Shown here: one piece after another, positions 38,011-46,605 of the stretch
Layout of the letters: every line of letters begins with the position of its first letter
How positions within the stretch are numbered: position 1 is the first letter of the stretch
Assembly (NCBI RefSeq): GCF_003600155.1
Contig: NZ_QWLD01000003.1
Coordinates: 1 to 64,000 of the forward strand
Direction: 5' to 3'
Length of the DNA: 64,000 nucleotides
Source: Nesterenkonia muleiensis
GTDB lineage: Bacteria > Actinomycetota > Actinomycetes > Actinomycetales > Micrococcaceae
The notes under the pieces: generated by a model
Databases searched by the model: none
What the model was told of the DNA's origin: nothing
The model's input: only the letters and a program-made list of their open reading frames with translations
Position numbers and translations under genes: made by a program

Positions 38011-38084
38011 GCAGACTGCTGTGCGGTCTGTCAGCCAGTGATCGAAGCTTCATTCTGACAGAATCCTCACAGCAACCTGGAATC

Positions 38085-38140
38085 GAACACGTTTTCTATA
38101 TCAGCATGTTAGCCCTTGCGGCACGGTAGAAGACGTGTTC
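38085..38140 (+). repeat. Long-range inverted repeat (13-nt arms)
   Basis: GAACACGTTTTCT (38085-38097) pairs with AGAAGACGTGTTC (38128-38140) at 12 of 13 positions, with a 30-nt loop. It lies downstream of the histidine phosphatase and directly before a -10-like TAATAT (38141-38146). It could be a terminator-like stem or an operator pair; no T-run follows. Confidence 0.5.
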
Positions 38141-38212
38141 TAATATGAATTGCGCGATGGGAAGCGCGACGCGTGCAGAAGCCCTCCTCACTGCTTCTGC
38201 ACGCGTCTTCCA
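38116..38212 (+). ncRNA. Candidate small RNA ending in a strong hairpin
   Basis: A promoter-like pair (TTGCGG 38116-38121, TAATAT 38141-38146; 19-nt spacer) is followed by a small stem (GCGC-GATGGGAA-GCGC) and then a perfect 15-bp stem. The arms are GACGCGTGCAGAAGC (38168-38182) and GCTTCTGCACGCGTC (38193-38207), with the loop CCTCCTCACT. No protein frame fits the segment. It may be a short RNA of about 55-65 nt, or simply the terminator of the upstream operon. The tail has only two T residues. Confidence 0.4.
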
Positions 38213-38308
38213 TGTTTGAAGCCGCAGTTCGCCGTGATTCGCCGACCTCGACTCAACTCGTGACTTTCGGCACCTATGCTCTGCCGCAGCGGCTTCTACG
38301 CTGGAAAA

Positions 38309-38884
38309 ATGAACGAAACTGCCCTCCAAGCCACTCCTTCAGACTCTAGAGTCATCTCAGGCCATGACTCTTCCCAGTCCGCCCGCTCAGATCTCTCCGC
38401 ACTGTCTCTGCGTCCGCCGGCACACCGTGTGGAGCGCCGAGCCGTCGGGTGGTGGATGTTGCAGTCGGTGGTGCTGTCGGTACCGATTCTGGCCGCTGCC
38501 ATCGTGGCCTATGTGCTGTGGGAGGCTGCCCGTCCCTGGCTGGTCCTGGCGATCGTCGCCGCATCTCTCCTGCTCATCGTGGGAGTCGCCGTCGAACCGC
38601 TCATGCGTTACCGGGTCCACCGTTGGGAGACCACACCGGAGGCGGTCTATGCCCGAAGCGGCTGGCTGGTGCGCGAATGGCGAGCCGCTCCCCTGTCACG
38701 AGTCCAGACCGTCGATGCCCTGCGCGGACCGTTGGAGCAGCTGCTGGGGCTCTCGACCCTGCGTGTCACCACCGCCTCGTCCTATGGGGCCATCGACATC
38801 GGCGGACTGGACCAGAAGACGGCTGCCCGCTTAGCCGAAGACCTCACTGAAATCACCCAGCAAACCCCAGGAGACGCCACATGA
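38309..38884 (+). CDS. PH domain-containing membrane protein (YdbS-like)
   Basis: A 191-aa protein. Two transmembrane helices (about residues 52-75 and 80-98) are followed by a bacterial PH domain (DUF304), with RYRVHRWETTPEAVYARSGW and APLSRVQTVDALRGPLEQLL. In Bacillus YdbS/YdbT this pair confers resistance to some bacteriocins, but the mechanism is not settled. TACGCT (38297-38302) ends 6 nt before the ATG and no Shine-Dalgarno site is visible, so it is probably leaderless. The stop overlaps the next start (ATGA). Confidence 0.85.
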   Translation: MNETALQATPSDSRVISGHDSSQSARSDLSALSLRPPAHRVERRAVGWWMLQSVVLSVPILAAAIVAYVLWEAARPWLVLAIVAASLLLIVGVAVEPLMRYRVHRWETTPEAVYARSGWLVREWRAAPLSRVQTVDALRGPLEQLLGLSTLRVTTASSYGAIDIGGLDQKTAARLAEDLTEITQQTPGDAT

Positions 38885-40521
38885 GCACGGTGTCTCCTGA
38901 AACGGCGGATCAGCACCTTTCCGCTGACACCCCGACGACCACATGGCAGCGGCTCAGCGCCCGCATCATCTGGGTCGATCTGGCGATCAGTGTGCTGTCA
39001 GTCCTGCCGGCAGCGGTCGCGATCTGGGTGTTCGACATCGACGCTACCGGCGGTCAGATCTGGCCGCTGATAGGCCTGGCAGTCCTCGGCGTCCTGGGCG
39101 CAGTCTTCGACATGGTGCGCTGGACCTTCACTCGCTTCCGGATCTCACCCGGCTATGTGGAGCTGAAAACCGGAGTCTTGCTGCGACAGCATCGCTCCAT
39201 TCAACGCGACCGGGTCCGCAGCGTGGACGTGGAGGCCAAGCTACGCCACCGCATGGCGAAAATGCGGGTAGTCAACATCGGCGCCGGGCAGCAGAGCGCA
39301 GCCGGGGAGTCCGCACTGTCCTTGGACGCCCTGAGCGCCGACGACGCGTTGTCGTTGCAGGACGATCTCCTCAACGGTGCAGCAGCGCCTGCCGAAGATC
39401 CGCGCCTCGCTCCGGATCCCGATCAGGACGGACTGCCGTCACCGCAAAGACCGGACGCCGATACTGATGCACAGAACGATGATGACCAGACGGCCGTGGC
39501 TCCGCCACGTGAACCGATCAGGGTCTTCGCCCGGTTCGAACCCCGCTGGTTCATCTACAACATGTTCAACATCTGGGCCTACGTCCTCGCTCTCGGACTG
39601 CTCTGGGGCGGCCTCTGGCTGCTGAACACCGTCGGCATCGACCTCTACGGCTTCGTGGTCGGCCTGCTGGACTGGGAGTCGATCGGCTGGGTCGGCACCG
39701 TGCTCATTGCCCTGGTTGCCGTCGGCGCGCTGGGAGCAGTCGGCCTGGGCATTTACTATTTCACCGAGAACTGGAATTTCGAACTGGCCCGCGTGCCCAG
39801 TGGCAAGGGCACCATGCTGCGCACACGAAAGGGCCTGCTCACCACCCGGGAGATCAACCGTGATGAGAACCGGATCCGCGGGGCACAGATCTCCGAACCG
39901 GTGCTGTGGCGATGGATGGGCGCCAGCGACACCAGCGTGATCACCACCGGCCTGGACGAGTGGTCCATGTCCGAACCGGCCGCAATCCTGCCCCGCGGTC
40001 CGGTGCACCGCGCCAAAGAAGTCGCCGGCCAGGTGCTGGGTGCCCCCGAGAACCCTTTTCATGCTCACCTGAACCCACATCCTCGCCGAGCACTGCGACG
40101 CCGGCTGTGGTGGGCAACTGCTCTGGCCCTCGGCATCGGGGGTGTGCTGACCTGGCTCGCCCTCATCGATGTGGTCCCCTATACGACGATCTGGGCGGCA
40201 GCCGCGTTCTGGCCGATGAGCCTGCTGGCAGCGGTCATCGCATACCGGGCACTGGGGCACACCCTCACAGACCGATATGTCATCACCCGCTCCGGGCTGT
40301 TGAACCGAGCCACCACAGTCCTGCAGCGCTCCGCTGTGAGCACCATAGTGATCAGTGAGTCTCTGCTCCAGCGGCGGCTTAACCTGCGCACAGTCTCCAC
40401 GATGACCGCAGCAGGAGGCGGCGGCTACGACACCCCAGACATTGACAGGCAGCAGAGCGTGGAATTCGCAGTGCAGGCCGCTCCGGGACTCCTGGACCCC
40501 TTCCTTGTCCCCGACAAGTAG
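38881..40521 (+). CDS. Multi-PH-domain membrane protein (YdbT-like)
   Basis: A 546-aa membrane protein with three PH (DUF304) units separated by paired transmembrane helices. Unit starts are visible as FRISPGYVELKTGVLLRQHR, LARVPSGKGTMLRTRKGLL and LTDRYVITRSGLLNRATTVL. An acidic linker rich in Asp and Gln lies at about 165-205. It is translationally coupled to the YdbS-like gene and the two probably form one membrane complex. Confidence 0.85.
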   Translation: MSTVSPETADQHLSADTPTTTWQRLSARIIWVDLAISVLSVLPAAVAIWVFDIDATGGQIWPLIGLAVLGVLGAVFDMVRWTFTRFRISPGYVELKTGVLLRQHRSIQRDRVRSVDVEAKLRHRMAKMRVVNIGAGQQSAAGESALSLDALSADDALSLQDDLLNGAAAPAEDPRLAPDPDQDGLPSPQRPDADTDAQNDDDQTAVAPPREPIRVFARFEPRWFIYNMFNIWAYVLALGLLWGGLWLLNTVGIDLYGFVVGLLDWESIGWVGTVLIALVAVGALGAVGLGIYYFTENWNFELARVPSGKGTMLRTRKGLLTTREINRDENRIRGAQISEPVLWRWMGASDTSVITTGLDEWSMSEPAAILPRGPVHRAKEVAGQVLGAPENPFHAHLNPHPRRALRRRLWWATALALGIGGVLTWLALIDVVPYTTIWAAAAFWPMSLLAAVIAYRALGHTLTDRYVITRSGLLNRATTVLQRSAVSTIVISESLLQRRLNLRTVSTMTAAGGGGYDTPDIDRQQSVEFAVQAAPGLLDPFLVPDK

Positions 40522-40686
40522 GTCTCTCAGCCGGTCTCGTGAGCAAGGTGCCGCTGCGGCAGAGACATGGTCAATGACCTTCGACAGTGAGCTGGACGCC
40601 GCTAGACCAGCGGCAGGAGCAGGAATGGTCACCGGGCGGACCGGTAGACAACGCTGATGAAACATTGCACCAGTACGCTGTTGCGC

Positions 40687-41379
40687 ATGCCCACATCAGA
40701 CTCCGAGCACGGTGCCGCAGCGCCGAATGGCCACGGCTCCGACAAGCAGAGTGAGAGCACCGAAAATGTCCAGCCCCTGGCTGGAGAGGTCATCCCACAC
40801 TCCGCTGCCGAGGACGTGCTGGGGGTGTTCATCGGCACGTTCATGGCCGCACTGGGCCTCTACCTGTTGGAGCAGGCGGGAGCGGTCAGTGGAGGAACCG
40901 CTGGGGTGGCGCTGCTGCTCAGCTTCGGCACCCCACTGAACCTTGCCTCGCTGTTCCTGCTGGTCAACATCCCGTTCTTCGCCCTGGCCATTTGGCGCAA
41001 GGGCTGGAGGTTCACCCTGCGGACCGCAGTGTCGGTGGGCATCGTCTCCGCTCTGATCGCCGTCTGCGAACGCTACTTCCCGGTCCCCGAGATGCACCCG
41101 GTCTTCGGGGTGGTCGCCGGCAATGTGCTGCTCGGGATGGCCCTGCTCGCCGTCTTCCGGCACGGCAGCTCACTGGGCGGGTTCAACATTCTGGCCATCA
41201 TTGCTCAGGAGCAGTTCAACCTGCGCGCCGGCTACGTGCAGATGGCCCTGGATGTCTCGGTGATTCTGCTGGCCTTCACCGTCATCGCACCGCAGAACGT
41301 GCTGCTCTCCGCTGCCGGGGCAGTGATCATGAACATCATCCTGGCTTTCAACCACCGCCCTGGTCGTTACAGAGCCTGA
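40687..41379 (+). CDS. YitT family membrane protein
   Basis: Integral membrane protein of 230 aa with about five helices: VLGVFIGTFMAALGLYLLEQ, GVALLLSFGTPLNLASLFLL, FGVVAGNVLLGMALLAVF and others, with the family hallmarks GAVSGGTAGVALLL and GSSLGGFNILAIIAQE. The function of the family is unsettled. The ATG at 40687 is chosen because TACGCT (40674-40679) ends 7 nt before it; an ATG ten codons upstream is possible. A hydrophilic N-terminal tail of about 35 residues precedes the first helix. Confidence 0.82.
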   Translation: MPTSDSEHGAAAPNGHGSDKQSESTENVQPLAGEVIPHSAAEDVLGVFIGTFMAALGLYLLEQAGAVSGGTAGVALLLSFGTPLNLASLFLLVNIPFFALAIWRKGWRFTLRTAVSVGIVSALIAVCERYFPVPEMHPVFGVVAGNVLLGMALLAVFRHGSSLGGFNILAIIAQEQFNLRAGYVQMALDVSVILLAFTVIAPQNVLLSAAGAVIMNIILAFNHRPGRYRA

Positions 41380-41386
41380 GGGCAGC

Positions 41387-42547
41387 TCAGCTAAATCGCT
41401 GAGGGTTGAAGAGGTCGATGGGATGGTCTGTCTGCCCGTGCTGGACCAGGTCGGCGAGGATATCTCCCACCACCGGGACGAATTTAAAGCCGTGGCCGGA
41501 GAATCCGCAGGCGATGGAGACCTGCGGATGCTCCGGGTGCAGGCCGATGACAAAGTGCTCATCCGGAGTCACCGAATACAGGCAGGTCTTGGCCGCGACC
41601 ACAGGTCGGCCCAGATGAGGGAAAAGCTCGCGCGCCCGCTCCAGCATCCGCTGATTCTCCGCATCGGTGACCACCCGGTCCACCGTATTGGCCGTGGTCG
41701 GGGTGCCCTGCCGGAAGAACCCGAGCTTGAACCCGCCGTCGGGCCCGTCCGTCAGGGGAAAGCCGTAGATCTGGTGATTGTCATAGGTCTGCTCCACATA
41801 GACCGGATGCTCGCCCTCATCCCACTGCGCAGAGGGCACCGCGTTGTAGTCCGGAGTGAACCAGTGGAAGATCATCCGTTCGATGCTCAGCGGCAGGCTC
41901 AGCTCCGGCAGCAGCTGCGGGGCCCAAGCCCCGGGCGAGATGACCAACTTCTCAGCGCCATAGTGTCCAGCCGGGGTGCGGACCTCCACCCCGCCGTCAG
42001 GTGTAGTGCCCCACCAGATGGCAGGTTCGCCGAACCGCAGCGTGGCCCCTTTCTTCGCGGCGACCTCGGTGTTGGCGATCACCGTCTCCTCCGGGCGCAC
42101 ATAGCCGGCATTGTCCTCGTAGAGACCCAGGGCGTCGTCGTGCGGGTCGAAGGTGGGGAAGCGGGAGCGGATCTGGGCGGCGGTGAGCACCTCATGGTCC
42201 AGGTTCCAGTGCTCTGCGGCTGCCTTGGACCCGGCAAAGGTCTTCGACTCCGGGTGACCGATGTAGATTCCGCCGCAGAGGGTCATCAGCTGCCGGCCCG
42301 ACTCCTCCTCAAGCCTGCGGAACCCGCTGTAGGCGGAGAACAGCAGCGGCACATAGGCAGGGTCCTCAAAATAGGACTGCCGGATGATGCGAGTCCCGCC
42401 GTGGGCTGCTCCCTGGTCGTGCCCGGGCTGGTAGGTCTCCAGCCCCAGCACGCTGAACCCACGGCCGGCCAGTGAGTTCGCCGCCGCGGCTCCCATGGAC
42501 CCCAGGCCGATGACGACGGCGTCGTAGCGCTGGCTTGCTTCCCGCAC
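41387..42547 (-). CDS. Monomeric sarcosine oxidase-like flavoprotein
   Basis: FAD-dependent amine oxidase of 386 aa, converting sarcosine to glycine and formaldehyde. The dinucleotide loop VVIGLGSMGAAAANSLAGRG is at the N-terminus. C322 in AAKTCLYSVTPDEHFVIGLH matches the Cys that binds FAD covalently in monomeric sarcosine oxidase, and IACGFSGHGFKFVPVVGD is typical. N-methyltryptophan oxidase is a relative. The GTG at 42547 follows GGAGG closely. It begins 44 nt after the dimethylglycine enzyme stop, which supports the betaine pathway role. Confidence 0.9.
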   Translation of the reverse strand: MREASQRYDAVVIGLGSMGAAAANSLAGRGFSVLGLETYQPGHDQGAAHGGTRIIRQSYFEDPAYVPLLFSAYSGFRRLEEESGRQLMTLCGGIYIGHPESKTFAGSKAAAEHWNLDHEVLTAAQIRSRFPTFDPHDDALGLYEDNAGYVRPEETVIANTEVAAKKGATLRFGEPAIWWGTTPDGGVEVRTPAGHYGAEKLVISPGAWAPQLLPELSLPLSIERMIFHWFTPDYNAVPSAQWDEGEHPVYVEQTYDNHQIYGFPLTDGPDGGFKLGFFRQGTPTTANTVDRVVTDAENQRMLERARELFPHLGRPVVAAKTCLYSVTPDEHFVIGLHPEHPQVSIACGFSGHGFKFVPVVGDILADLVQHGQTDHPIDLFNPQRFS

Positions 42548-42591
42548 CAACCTCCGTCTGGCACCGGTCCCCTTCTCGCTCTCTGCCGCGG

Positions 42592-45099
42592 TCAACTGCG
42601 CATCCTCTCTCCGCTGGAATCGAAGAGGGGATCCTGCGCGACGGACCCGCCGCACCTCTGACCGAAATAGGCTACCTCTACCCGGGTGCCGGACGATGCC
42701 AGCTCCACCGGCAACCAGGCGTAGGCGATGGAGGCGCCGATGCTGTAGCCCTGGTCGGCACTGGTGACATAGCCGACTGCCTCCAGTTCCTCTGCCGGGT
42801 CAACCGGCTCCGGATAGACCGGTTCGCCTCCCAGCAGGACCCGGGTGGGGTCATCGAGCACCACGCAGCAGAGCTTCTGGGCAGGCTGTTCAGCCCCGGG
42901 GCGTGCCAACTGATCTGCAGCCTCGCCGCGAACGGCGAACTCCAGGCCGGCCTCTGCGGGGGTGTGCTCCCGGGTGATGTCCTGCCCGTAGAGCCGGAAA
43001 CCCTTCTCCAGACGCATCGACTCGAAGGCTCGGCGACCTACCGGCAGAATTCCGTGCTCCGCCCCCGCCTCGAAGAGCGCGTCCCAGAGGAAGCGTCCGA
43101 ACTCAGCCGGGGCGTAGAGCTCCCAGCCGAGCTCGCCGACGTAGCTCAGCCGCAGTGCCAGCACCGGAACCCCGGCCACCGAGATCTGCTTGGCCCGGTA
43201 GAACCTGAAGGACTCATTGCTGAGCTCTGCCTCGGTCAGCTGCGACAGCACCGACCGGGCCAGCGGCCCCCAGAGGCCCAGGCCGCAGGATCCTGAGGCG
43301 GCATCCTCGACCCGCACCTGTAGCCCGAGCTCTGCAGCGCGGCGACGCAGCCACGCAGTGTCCTGGTTCCCGTTGATGCCCAGGTGATAGCCCTCAACGA
43401 GTGTGGCCACAGTGATGTCGGAGAGGATCCCGCCGTCCTCGTCGAGCAGCAGTCCGTAGACCACCGTGCCGGGCTTCGTGCCGACCGGACGGGAGAGCAG
43501 CGTGTTCAGCAGCTCTCCTGCGTCGGGGCCGCACACGGTGGCCCTGGGCAGCGATGACATATCGACGACGCCGACCCCGGCTCTGAGCGCCCGGGCCTCC
43601 ACCGCGACCGTGGGACTCCAGTGCCGCGCCGCCCAGGCATCGCGCGCCGGAAGCGGATCATCGCCGAGCATCGGGGCCGCTCGGTCGGTGTTGGACTCGA
43701 ACCAGAGTGGACGCTCCCAACCGTTGGCCGCGCCGAAGACGGCGCCGAGCTGCTCCTGGCGCTCATAGAACGGCGAGGTCCGCAGTCCGCGCAGCCGCAG
43801 CGTGGAGGCCTTCGGGTGGATAATGTCGTAGACCTCGTCGTAGGACTCTTCGCCCTGCTCGCGGGCCCAGCGAGCGGAGACCACCGCCGGGTCGAAGCGA
43901 GCCAGGTCCAGTCCTGAGGTGTCGATGCCCGGGTCACCGGTGGTGATCCAGTCAGCCATGACGTCTCCGACCCCGGCGGACTGGGTCACCCAGACAGCCT
44001 GGGCCATCCAGAGGCCGTGAACCTCCGGCACCGGGCCCAGCAGGGGGCCGCCGTCGGGGGTGAAGGAGAAGATGCCGTTGAAGGACAGGCTGCGCTCCAG
44101 CTCGGCCCCGCGCAGCCAGGGCACCAGCCGCTGAGCCTCTTCCCAGCTGGGCAGGTAGTCCTGCTCGGTGAAGGGGTGCACCGCTGGCTCCACCCCGGTG
44201 GCGGCGAACTCCTCGGCGGAGGCGATCTGATGATCGGCCACGGGTATGGGACGGTGCTCGTAGGCGCCTAGGGCGATCCGGTGTCCCCATTCGCGGAAGT
44301 ACATGGCGTGGTCCTGGTGCCGGATCATCGGACGGAGGACCTCTTGAGCATCGTCGATGTGCTCCAGCTGGGGCAGCCGGGTGCTGAATCCAAACCCGTG
44401 CTCCACAGCCAGCTGTGGGATCTCAAAGCCCAGCAGCTCACGGCTCAGACCTGGCCCCCAGAGCCCTGCGGCACTGACGACCACCTCGGCGTCCACGTCC
44501 TGGGGTTCTGCCCCGGCGGGAGCTCCCACAGGCAGGGTTCGTACGCCGGTGACCGTCGAGTCCTCGATGCGCAGGCTGACCACTTTGGTGTTCGGCAGCA
44601 GGGTCGCACCTCCGGCCTGCGCTCTGCGAGCCTGGAACTCGACGGCGCGCACGCCTTTGACCACCGCGTCTGTCGGAGTGTGGAAGCCGCCGAGTAGGTG
44701 CTGGGCGTCCAACCCCGGCCAGAGTCCGGCCACCTCCTCGGGGCCGATCAGCCGGGAGGGGATGCCCCAGGATTCGGCGAAGCCGTGGCGGCGTGTCAGA
44801 TCATGCAGCCGTTCCTCAGTGGTGGCGATCTCCACCCCGCCGACACGCTTGGACACCCACTGGCCGTTGACCGTGTGCCCGTCGAGCTTGTCCACGGTGC
44901 GCTTGGCCAGCTGGGACATGGCTCTGCTGGGACCGGTCTGGAAGACGAAGCCCGGCGCATGTGAGCTGGACCCGCCGGTGGCGTAGAGCGGCCCCTGGTC
45001 GATGACGGTGACGTTGTTCCAGCCGCGCAGCACCAGTTCGTCGGCCAGCGCGGCGCCGACCACACCGAGTCCGATGATCACTGTGCGAGGTCCTGACAT
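42592..45099 (-). CDS. Dimethylglycine dehydrogenase/oxidase (FAD plus GcvT-like folate domain)
   Basis: An 835-aa two-domain enzyme like Arthrobacter dimethylglycine oxidase. The N-terminal FAD domain has VIIGLGVVGAALADELVLRG and SSSHAPGFVFQTGPSRAMSQ, whose His (H47) fits the covalent FAD site of the family. The C-terminal half is GcvT-like and binds tetrahydrofolate, capturing the formaldehyde (LSYVGELGWELYAPAEFGRF, GRRAFESMRLEKGFRLYGQD). Product: sarcosine. The ATG at 45099 is preferred to a GTG six codons upstream. Candidate regulator sites lie 20-60 nt upstream. Confidence 0.92.
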   Translation of the reverse strand: MSGPRTVIIGLGVVGAALADELVLRGWNNVTVIDQGPLYATGGSSSHAPGFVFQTGPSRAMSQLAKRTVDKLDGHTVNGQWVSKRVGGVEIATTEERLHDLTRRHGFAESWGIPSRLIGPEEVAGLWPGLDAQHLLGGFHTPTDAVVKGVRAVEFQARRAQAGGATLLPNTKVVSLRIEDSTVTGVRTLPVGAPAGAEPQDVDAEVVVSAAGLWGPGLSRELLGFEIPQLAVEHGFGFSTRLPQLEHIDDAQEVLRPMIRHQDHAMYFREWGHRIALGAYEHRPIPVADHQIASAEEFAATGVEPAVHPFTEQDYLPSWEEAQRLVPWLRGAELERSLSFNGIFSFTPDGGPLLGPVPEVHGLWMAQAVWVTQSAGVGDVMADWITTGDPGIDTSGLDLARFDPAVVSARWAREQGEESYDEVYDIIHPKASTLRLRGLRTSPFYERQEQLGAVFGAANGWERPLWFESNTDRAAPMLGDDPLPARDAWAARHWSPTVAVEARALRAGVGVVDMSSLPRATVCGPDAGELLNTLLSRPVGTKPGTVVYGLLLDEDGGILSDITVATLVEGYHLGINGNQDTAWLRRRAAELGLQVRVEDAASGSCGLGLWGPLARSVLSQLTEAELSNESFRFYRAKQISVAGVPVLALRLSYVGELGWELYAPAEFGRFLWDALFEAGAEHGILPVGRRAFESMRLEKGFRLYGQDITREHTPAEAGLEFAVRGEAADQLARPGAEQPAQKLCCVVLDDPTRVLLGGEPVYPEPVDPAEELEAVGYVTSADQGYSIGASIAYAWLPVELASSGTRVEVAYFGQRCGGSVAQDPLFDSSGERMRS

Positions 45100-45120
45100 G
45101 TGACCCACCCCTCCCACGAC

Positions 45121-45156
45121 GTTGCACTTAGCGCAACATCATCTTTATTACGCAAC
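45121..45156. promoter_or_regulatory. Candidate operators before dimethylglycine enzyme gene
   Basis: GTTGC-ACTTAGC-GCAAC (45121-45137) is an inverted repeat. On the minus strand GTTGCGTAATAAAG (45143-45156) matches a motif before the Rieske ferredoxin gene (46194-46206). The patch is AT-rich and lies just upstream of the gene, in the 179-bp gap after iclR. The neighbouring IclR protein is the likely binder (inferred). Confidence 0.5.
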
Positions 45157-45278
45157 TACGGTACTCATCCACCCCTGTGCCGGACAACTCCCACCACCTG
45201 CCCGAGGGGAAATTAACCTTCCTGCAACACCCCAAGCCCCACACCCCGGCCGCAAGTGCCCCGTCTGTGCCTTGAGGC

Positions 45279-46067
45279 TCAGGCCGTGGCACCTGTGGTG
45301 ACCACACCCAGCTTGGCCTCGAGCCGGTCAGCGGCCTCACGCAGGACCGCCACATGATCCACGAAGGAGGACTCCGGGAGCCGGAAGGCCGGCGCGGTGG
45401 TGGACAGGGTGGCTACGATCTCTCCCCCCGGGCCGCGCACAGGCACAGCCAGCGCATTGATGCCCTCCTCCCACTCAGCCACGGCTGAGGCCCAACCGCG
45501 CTGCAGCACGGCTTCGAGCTCATCCGCCAGAGTCTTGGCGTCGGTGATCGTTGACCCGGTGAAGGCTTCCAACGCCCCGGTGAGGATGCGCCTCTGCTCA
45601 GCGGGGGACGCGTAGGCCAGCAGCACCTTCCCGGTGGAGGTGGCATGCAACGGTCCCCGCTGGCCCACATACTGCCGAGCCACTCCGATCATCCGCTCGC
45701 CCACCGTCTGAGTGATGGTCACCGCTGCCGACTGGTCGAGAATAGCGACATTGACCGTCTCTTTCAGCTGGGCCGCGGCGTCATCACAGCTGGATTGGGC
45801 GTCACGGGTCAGATCGATGCGCCCGGTCACGGCATTGGCCATGCGCAGCAGCCCGAAACCCAACCGGTAGGCGCCCCTGGCAGTCTCCTGCTCCACCAGA
45901 TCGTGGGACTCCAAAGTGGCCAGGAGCCTGAAGGCTGTGGACCGGTGAACACCGAGCCGCCTGGCGATCTCGCTGATGGTCAGTGACGGCTGTTCGCGCA
46001 GCATGCCCAGAATCTGCGCGGCGCGGTCCACCGACTGCACTGGCTTCGCTTCGACTGCGGTGTCCAT
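45279..46067 (-). CDS. IclR family transcriptional regulator
   Basis: A 262-aa regulator. The N-terminal winged helix shows VDRAAQILGMLREQPSLTIS, EIARRLGVHRSTAFRLLATL and ESHDLVEQETARGAYRLGFG. The C-terminal GAF-like effector domain shows RGPLHATSTGKVLLAYASPA and GINALAVPVRGPGGEIVATL. It lies between the dimethylglycine enzyme gene and the divergent Rieske genes, so it very probably controls betaine breakdown. GGAGGAAG precedes the ATG at 46067; a GTG one codon upstream is possible. Confidence 0.93.
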   Translation of the reverse strand: MDTAVEAKPVQSVDRAAQILGMLREQPSLTISEIARRLGVHRSTAFRLLATLESHDLVEQETARGAYRLGFGLLRMANAVTGRIDLTRDAQSSCDDAAAQLKETVNVAILDQSAAVTITQTVGERMIGVARQYVGQRGPLHATSTGKVLLAYASPAEQRRILTGALEAFTGSTITDAKTLADELEAVLQRGWASAVAEWEEGINALAVPVRGPGGEIVATLSTTAPAFRLPESSFVDHVAVLREAADRLEAKLGVVTTGATA

Positions 46068-46175
46068 CACCGTAACTTCCTCCTAGATGTTTCCTTCTGA
46101 TGAATTGTTCTTCACATCAGCCATGGGGGCTTGACGCACCCCGGGGAGTGGCGTCATCCTATGTGCATCACACTG

Positions 46176-46206
46176 TTGTGTATCACGAGCAGTGTTGCAT
46201 AATAAG
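46176..46206 (+). promoter_or_regulatory. Promoter and regulator motif before Rieske genes
   Basis: TTGTGT (46176-46181), a 16-nt spacer and CATAAT (46198-46203) form a good promoter. The motif GTTGCATAATAAG (46194-46206) overlaps the -10 and repeats the one upstream of the dimethylglycine gene. A second -10-like TACGTT (46232-46237) lies 5 nt before the first GTG. Confidence 0.5.
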
Positions 46207-46242
46207 AAACATTACCACATGGTGATGCTAGTACGTTGGGCG

Positions 46243-46605
46243 GTGACCAGCACAGATATGTCCCTCAAAGTCTGCTCCATCGATGACCTGAGGCCTGGGG
46301 AGGGCCTGCGGATCGATTCCATCAACCCGCCGATCGCGGTATTCCTCACTGAGGACGGCGAGGTCTACGCCATTGATGACACCTGCACCCACCAGGATGC
46401 CTCGTTGTCCGCCGGCTGGGTGGAAGACTGCCGGGTGGAGTGCCCACTGCATGAGAGCACCTTCTCCCTGGTCACCGGTCAGGTCGACCAACCCCCGGCG
46501 AAGAAGGGCGTGCGCACCCACCAAGTCCACGTATCCGGCGGCGCAGTCTATGTGGAACTTTCCACCGCCGCACCGAATCTGCCTCCTGGAGTGATCGTCG
46601 CATGA
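46243..46605 (+). CDS. Rieske [2Fe-2S] ferredoxin
   Basis: Soluble Rieske protein of 120 aa that carries electrons to an oxygenase. The cluster ligands are C48, H50, C67 and H70 in DTCTHQDASLSAGWVEDC followed by RVECPLHEST (CxH-16-CxxH). The start may be the GTG at 46243 or the ATG at 46258. TACGTT ends 5 nt before the GTG, favouring it and leaderless translation. Its stop overlaps the reductase start (ATGA). Confidence 0.92.
   Translation: MTSTDMSLKVCSIDDLRPGEGLRIDSINPPIAVFLTEDGEVYAIDDTCTHQDASLSAGWVEDCRVECPLHESTFSLVTGQVDQPPAKKGVRTHQVHVSGGAVYVELSTAAPNLPPGVIVA

Noticed and set aside
38084-38098. TCGAACACGTTTTCT as an SOS box
   Set aside because: The left half matches CGAAC but the right half lacks GTTCG. 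The segment is better explained as one arm of a longer inverted repeat.
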